This document shows positions 14,027 to 16,688 of a DNA stretch of 16,688 bases, one piece after another (position 1 is the stretch's first letter; each line of letters begins with the position of its first letter). The position numbers and the translations under genes were made by a program. Below the pieces are notes generated by a model. It searched no databases and had not been told where the DNA came from. It was given only the letters and a program-made list of their open reading frames with translations. Source of the stretch: Paracoccaceae bacterium (GTDB taxonomy: Bacteria > Pseudomonadota > Alphaproteobacteria > Rhodobacterales > Rhodobacteraceae); NCBI GenBank assembly GCA_023260935.1, contig JALQTL010000309.1:1-16688 (forward strand), written 5' to 3'.

Positions 14027-14590
14027 TTGGCAGCGGATGAGGAACAGAATGATTGGGCGGCTCTGGTTTTCCGAGTGCGCGACCATCAGGACAAAGCGGC
14101 TTTCGCCGCTCTTTTCCGGCACTTTGCCCCCCGGGTAAAGGCCTTCCTGATGAAGTCGGGCGCCAGTGAATCCTTGGCTGAGGAATGTGTCCAGGATGTC
14201 ATGGCGACGCTGTGGCAGAAGGCAAACATGTTCGATCCCAGCCGGGCTTCGGTGGCGACCTGGGTCTTCACCATTGCGCGGAACCGACGGATTGACGCGC
14301 TGCGCAAGGCGCGCCGGCCCGAACCCGAGGAATTGCCCTGGGGGCCAGAGCCTGAACCCGATCAGGCCGAGGCTTACGAGGCACAGCAGGATACCGAACG
14401 GCTGGGCGCAGCACTTGCCCAGTTGCCACCGAAACAGCGCGACCTGATCGAACGGGCCTATTACGGCGATCTGTCGCACAGCGAAATCGCCGCCGAAACC
14501 GGCCTTCCGCTGGGAACGATCAAGTCGCGGATCAGACTGGCGCTGGACAGGTTGCGCCAGCAGTTGGATGTAAAGGCAAGTCAGGGATGA
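14027..14590 (+). CDS. rpoE: ECF RNA polymerase sigma factor sigma-E (singlet-oxygen response)
   Basis: The group IV sigma factor directs RNA polymerase to TGATCC promoters when freed from ChrR. Region 2 (about residues 30-94, with FRHFAPRVKAFLMKSG, TLWQKANMFDP and TWVFTIARNRRIDALRK) and region 4 (about 130-180, with LPPKQRDLIERAYYGDLSHSEIA and GLPLGTIKSRIRLALDRLR) are complete. The start is uncertain. No ATG exists near the expected N-terminus. I chose TTG at 14027 (187 residues) because AGGCGG lies about 7 bases upstream and the length suits the family. ATGs at 13922 and 13925 would give 222-221 residues, but would sit on or next to the predicted transcript 5' end, and the extra codons have only about 50% GC at third positions. 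The stop overlaps chrR by ATGA, as expected for a sigma/anti-sigma pair. Confidence 0.93.
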   Translation: MAADEEQNDWAALVFRVRDHQDKAAFAALFRHFAPRVKAFLMKSGASESLAEECVQDVMATLWQKANMFDPSRASVATWVFTIARNRRIDALRKARRPEPEELPWGPEPEPDQAEAYEAQQDTERLGAALAQLPPKQRDLIERAYYGDLSHSEIAAETGLPLGTIKSRIRLALDRLRQQLDVKASQG

Positions 14591-15231
14591 CGATCAAACA
14601 TCACCTCTCGGACGATCTGTTGATGGCCTATTCTGCGGGCGACCTGCCCGAGGCCTTCAATCTGGTGATCGCCACCCATGTCTCGCTTTGCGACGAATGC
14701 CGCGCGCGGCTGGAAGCCTATGATGCCCTTGGCGGTGCCGTCATCGAAGAACAGGTTGCCGAAATGTCGATGGGCAGTCTTGAAGCATGTCTGGCCCGGA
14801 TCGAAGGTTTGCCGCAGGCCAATGCCCGCGCGCCCCGCCGGGGCAACGGCATCTTTCCGGCGCCGCTGGTCGATTACATCGGCGGCGGGCTGGATGCGGT
14901 GAAGTGGCGCCCGCTGGGCCTTGGTGCGCGGCAGGCGATCCTGAAGATGGGCGATAACGGCGCATCGGTGCGGCTTTTGTCCATTCCCGGCGGGACGGCC
15001 ATGCCCGATCACGGGCACAGCGGGCTGGAAATGACGCTAGTGCTGCAAGGGGCCTTCCGCGATGAAGGCGACAGGTTCGGTCGCGGCGATATCGAGGTGG
15101 CCGATGACAGTCTGGAACACACACCCATCGCGGAACCGGGGGAAACCTGCATCTGCCTTGCCGCCACACAGGGGCCCTTGCGGTTCAACCGCCTGATTCC
15201 GCGGTTGGCACAGCCCTTCTTCCGCATCTGA
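14587..15231 (+). CDS. chrR: Zinc-dependent anti-sigma factor ChrR
   Basis: ChrR binds and inhibits sigma-E and releases it in response to singlet oxygen. The 214-residue protein has the full two-domain layout. The N-terminal zinc anti-sigma domain has H6, H31, C35 and C38 (HVSLCDEC, residues 31-38), the same numbering as I recall for R. sphaeroides ChrR. The C-terminal cupin domain has zinc ligands H142, H144 (DHGHSGLE), E148 and H178, one residue later than in R. sphaeroides, and the conserved Cys pair C188/C190 (TCIC). The cupin domain is the part needed to respond to singlet oxygen. The ATGA overlap with rpoE implies stoichiometric, coupled translation. All functional residues known to me are intact, so the switch should work. 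Confidence 0.96.
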   Translation: MTIKHHLSDDLLMAYSAGDLPEAFNLVIATHVSLCDECRARLEAYDALGGAVIEEQVAEMSMGSLEACLARIEGLPQANARAPRRGNGIFPAPLVDYIGGGLDAVKWRPLGLGARQAILKMGDNGASVRLLSIPGGTAMPDHGHSGLEMTLVLQGAFRDEGDRFGRGDIEVADDSLEHTPIAEPGETCICLAATQGPLRFNRLIPRLAQPFFRI

Positions 15232-15235
15232 CACC

Positions 15236-15255
15236 CCGCCCCGCGACAGGGGCGG
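15236..15255. terminator. GC-rich hairpin between chrR and rmuC
   Basis: CCGCCCC and GGGGCGG form a 7-bp stem with a GCGACA loop, 4 bases after the chrR stop and 3 bases from the rmuC stop on the other strand. It is well placed to block read-through in both directions, but it lacks a T-run, so it is at best a weak or factor-assisted terminator. Confidence 0.45.
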
Positions 15256-15258
15256 CGG

Positions 15259-16419
15259 CTATTCGGCCGCCTGTGGCCCGATCACGGGTGACGGATCATT
15301 CGGTGCCAGTTCCTCGAAATCGAAATTGTCCAGCCGCCGGGCCCGCTTCGTGGCCTTTTCAGACGAGATCTTGATTTCCTCGATATCCTTGGCCGCCTGC
15401 CCGAAATGGCGGTCAAGGTTTTCCACCCGCGCGCCCAGCCTTTCGACATCACCGTAAAGAAGCGCCAGCTCCTTGCGGATCGCCCCCGCCTGTTCGCGCA
15501 TCCGCGCATCCTTCAGCACCGCGCGCATGGTGTTCAGCGTGGCCATGCAGGTGGTGGGAGACACGATCCAGACCTTTACCGCAAAGCCTTCGCGCACCAC
15601 ATCGGGGAAGTTCGCGTGCAATTCGGCATAGACGGCTTCCGAAGGCAGGAACATCAACGCGCCATCGGCAGTTTCGCCTTCAATGATGTAGCGTTCCGAA
15701 ATCGCGCGGATATGGGCCCGCACGGCCGTGCGCAGCATTTGCCCGGCTTCCTGCATCTGACGCGGGTTTTCTGCCCGCCGCAGCGCCTCATAGGCTTCCA
15801 GCGGGAATTTGGCATCGATCACGATCGGGCCCGGCGGGTTGGGCAGGTGGATCAGGCAATCCGCCCTGCGCCCGTTCGACAGGGTGGCCTGCATGCTGAA
15901 GGCATCTTTCGGCAGGGCCTTCTGCACAATGTCATGCAACTGGATTTCGCCAAACGCGCCGCGGGTCTGCTTGTTGGAAAGGATATCCTGCAAGGACAAC
16001 ACATTGCCCGACAGTTTTTCGATATTGGCCTGCGCCTTGTCGATGGTTTCCAGCCGTTGCTGCAACTCTCCCAACGACCGGGCCGTGCGGGTGGCGGTGC
16101 CGTGCAGGCTGTCGCCCATCTGGCGCTGCACCTCGGCCAGACGTTGTTCCACCACCTTCAGCATGGCCGACTGGCTGACAGCCTGCGCCTCAGAGACATG
16201 ATGCAGCCCGCCCGCCAGCCGCTCCTGCCCGTCGCCCAGATGCTGCACTCGCTGCGCCAGCCAGCCGATTTCGCGCATCAACGGTTCTGCCATTTGCGCC
16301 GACCGGCCGGCCACCCGCAGGATCAGAATCAGAAAGCCCAGAAGCACCGCCAGCACGCCGCCCAGGATCAGAACCTCGGGCGCGTTCCAGGCATAGTTTT
16401 GTCCGAACAGGGTAATCAT
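15259..16419 (-). CDS. rmuC: DNA recombination protein RmuC
   Basis: RmuC family proteins carry a PD-(D/E)XK-like nuclease fold and limit recombination at inverted repeats. From the ATG at 16419 the product has 386 residues: a membrane helix (about 16-37, VLILGGVLAVLLGFLILILRV), a long coiled coil (about 40-140), then the RmuC domain with LSNKQTRGAFGEIQL (147-161), PIVIDAKFPLEAYEAL (198-213), MFLPSEAVYAEL and VWIVSPTTCMATLNTMRAVLKDA. The tail is charged. The start overlaps the mutL stop by ATGA, so the two DNA-maintenance genes are coupled. A 54-codon upstream extension would lie entirely inside mutL in another frame and is rejected. The gene converges on chrR. Confidence 0.93.
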   Translation of the reverse strand: MITLFGQNYAWNAPEVLILGGVLAVLLGFLILILRVAGRSAQMAEPLMREIGWLAQRVQHLGDGQERLAGGLHHVSEAQAVSQSAMLKVVEQRLAEVQRQMGDSLHGTATRTARSLGELQQRLETIDKAQANIEKLSGNVLSLQDILSNKQTRGAFGEIQLHDIVQKALPKDAFSMQATLSNGRRADCLIHLPNPPGPIVIDAKFPLEAYEALRRAENPRQMQEAGQMLRTAVRAHIRAISERYIIEGETADGALMFLPSEAVYAELHANFPDVVREGFAVKVWIVSPTTCMATLNTMRAVLKDARMREQAGAIRKELALLYGDVERLGARVENLDRHFGQAAKDIEEIKISSEKATKRARRLDNFDFEELAPNDPSPVIGPQAAE

Positions 16420-16688
16420 CTGCGGCCAAACAGCCTTTCGATATCCGCCAGCTTCAGTTCCACATAGGTGGGGCGGCCGTGGTTGCACTGGCCGGAATGC
16501 GGCGTCGCCTCCATCTCGCGCAGAAGAGCATTCATTTCCTCGGCCCGCATCTGCCGGCCCGAGCGGACAGAGCCATGGCAAGCCATCCGGCTGAGGACGG
16601 CATCCACCTTGGCCTTCACCAGATGGCTTTCCCCGGCATCGGTCAGTTCATCCAGCACGTCGCGCAGCAGGCCAGCAGCATGGACCTG
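16416..16688 (-). CDS. mutL: DNA mismatch repair protein MutL, C-terminal end, 5' part outside the window
   Basis: Only the last 90 residues are present; the frame is open to the window edge. MutL couples MutS mismatch recognition to strand incision. The visible C-terminal dimerisation/endonuclease domain has KVDAVLSRMACHGSVRSG, then EEMNALLREMEATP, the zinc-site motif CNHGRP (family C[P/N]HGRP) and a terminal FGR (FxR motif). These motifs mark MutL proteins with latent endonuclease activity, as found in bacteria lacking MutH. The DQHA(x)2E metal motif would lie beyond the window and cannot be checked. It overlaps rmuC by ATGA. Confidence 0.95.
   Translation of the reverse strand, partial: QVHAAGLLRDVLDELTDAGESHLVKAKVDAVLSRMACHGSVRSGRQMRAEEMNALLREMEATPHSGQCNHGRPTYVELKLADIERLFGRR

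Noticed and set aside
13766..14479. Upstream extension of the FAD gene frame (about 238 more codons) running antisense through rpoE
   Set aside because: The FAD-binding motif sits at the normal N-terminal position when starting at 13765, with a ribosome site and a sigma-E promoter just upstream; the extension is a shadow of rpoE.
15406..16467. A 353-codon plus-strand frame antisense to rmuC
   Set aside because: Composition is His/Arg/Gln-rich and it lies fully opposite a gene with clear RmuC motifs.
1..16688. Search for tRNA genes, CRISPR arrays, insertion sequences, attachment sites and defence genes
   Set aside because: Nothing of these types was recognised by eye; gaps are short and the genes are nearly all core or sigma-E regulon functions.

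Overview
This 16.7 kb window is a piece of chromosome from a GC-rich alphaproteobacterium, most likely of the order Rhodobacterales (Rhodobacter/Paracoccaceae relatives). The evidence is the proteins themselves, the divergent sigma-E/ChrR module whose gene order matches my memory of Rhodobacter sphaeroides RSP_1087-1093, and a MutL that keeps endonuclease-type motifs. I see no tRNA, rRNA, CRISPR array, insertion sequence, phage or plasmid feature. Most of the window is conserved core chromosome.

Layout. (1) Positions 1-1339: the 3' end of pnp (+) converges on rpsO (-), each with its own strong hairpin terminator. (2) 1340-2747: a mixed intergenic region and a small secreted RTX-type calcium-binding protein (+) with 16 in-register nonapeptide repeats. 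(3) 2757-6285, minus strand: a tight operon in the order rbfA, phosphodiester glycosidase-like secreted protein, truB, DUF1643 and haloacetate (fluoroacetate) dehalogenase. (4) 6382-7645, plus strand: dapB and a small secreted protein. (5) 7649-9142: a DUF1674/SDHAF4-like gene (-) diverges from rsmB (+). (6) 9163-13765, minus strand: a five-gene operon in the order FAD amine-oxidase-like protein, DUF1365, GPH-type MFS transporter, DUF3833 and SDR. (7) 14027-15231, plus strand: rpoE (ECF sigma-E) and its zinc anti-sigma factor chrR. (8) 15259-16688, minus strand: rmuC and the 3' end of mutL.

How the genes work together. The centrepiece is the singlet-oxygen response module. ChrR should hold sigma-E until singlet oxygen or related damage releases it. 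The 13766-14026 region contains two divergent motifs, TGATCC-N18-TA, one facing rpoE-chrR and one facing the five-gene operon. Sigma-E would therefore activate itself and the membrane/lipid operon together. In R. sphaeroides the homologous operon belongs to the sigma-E regulon and is linked to fatty-acid modification and ChrR turnover. The rbfA-truB operon joins ribosome and tRNA maturation to three unrelated passenger genes. Translational coupling by ATGA overlaps is used repeatedly.

Most notable for follow-up are the paired sigma-E promoters, the uncertain N-terminus of sigma-E, the dehalogenase with Glu in place of the usual catalytic Asp, the RTX protein with an N-terminal hydrophobic segment and no exporter nearby, and the repeat/palindrome cluster between rpsO and the RTX gene. 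I did not find a clearly undescribed defence or mobile system.
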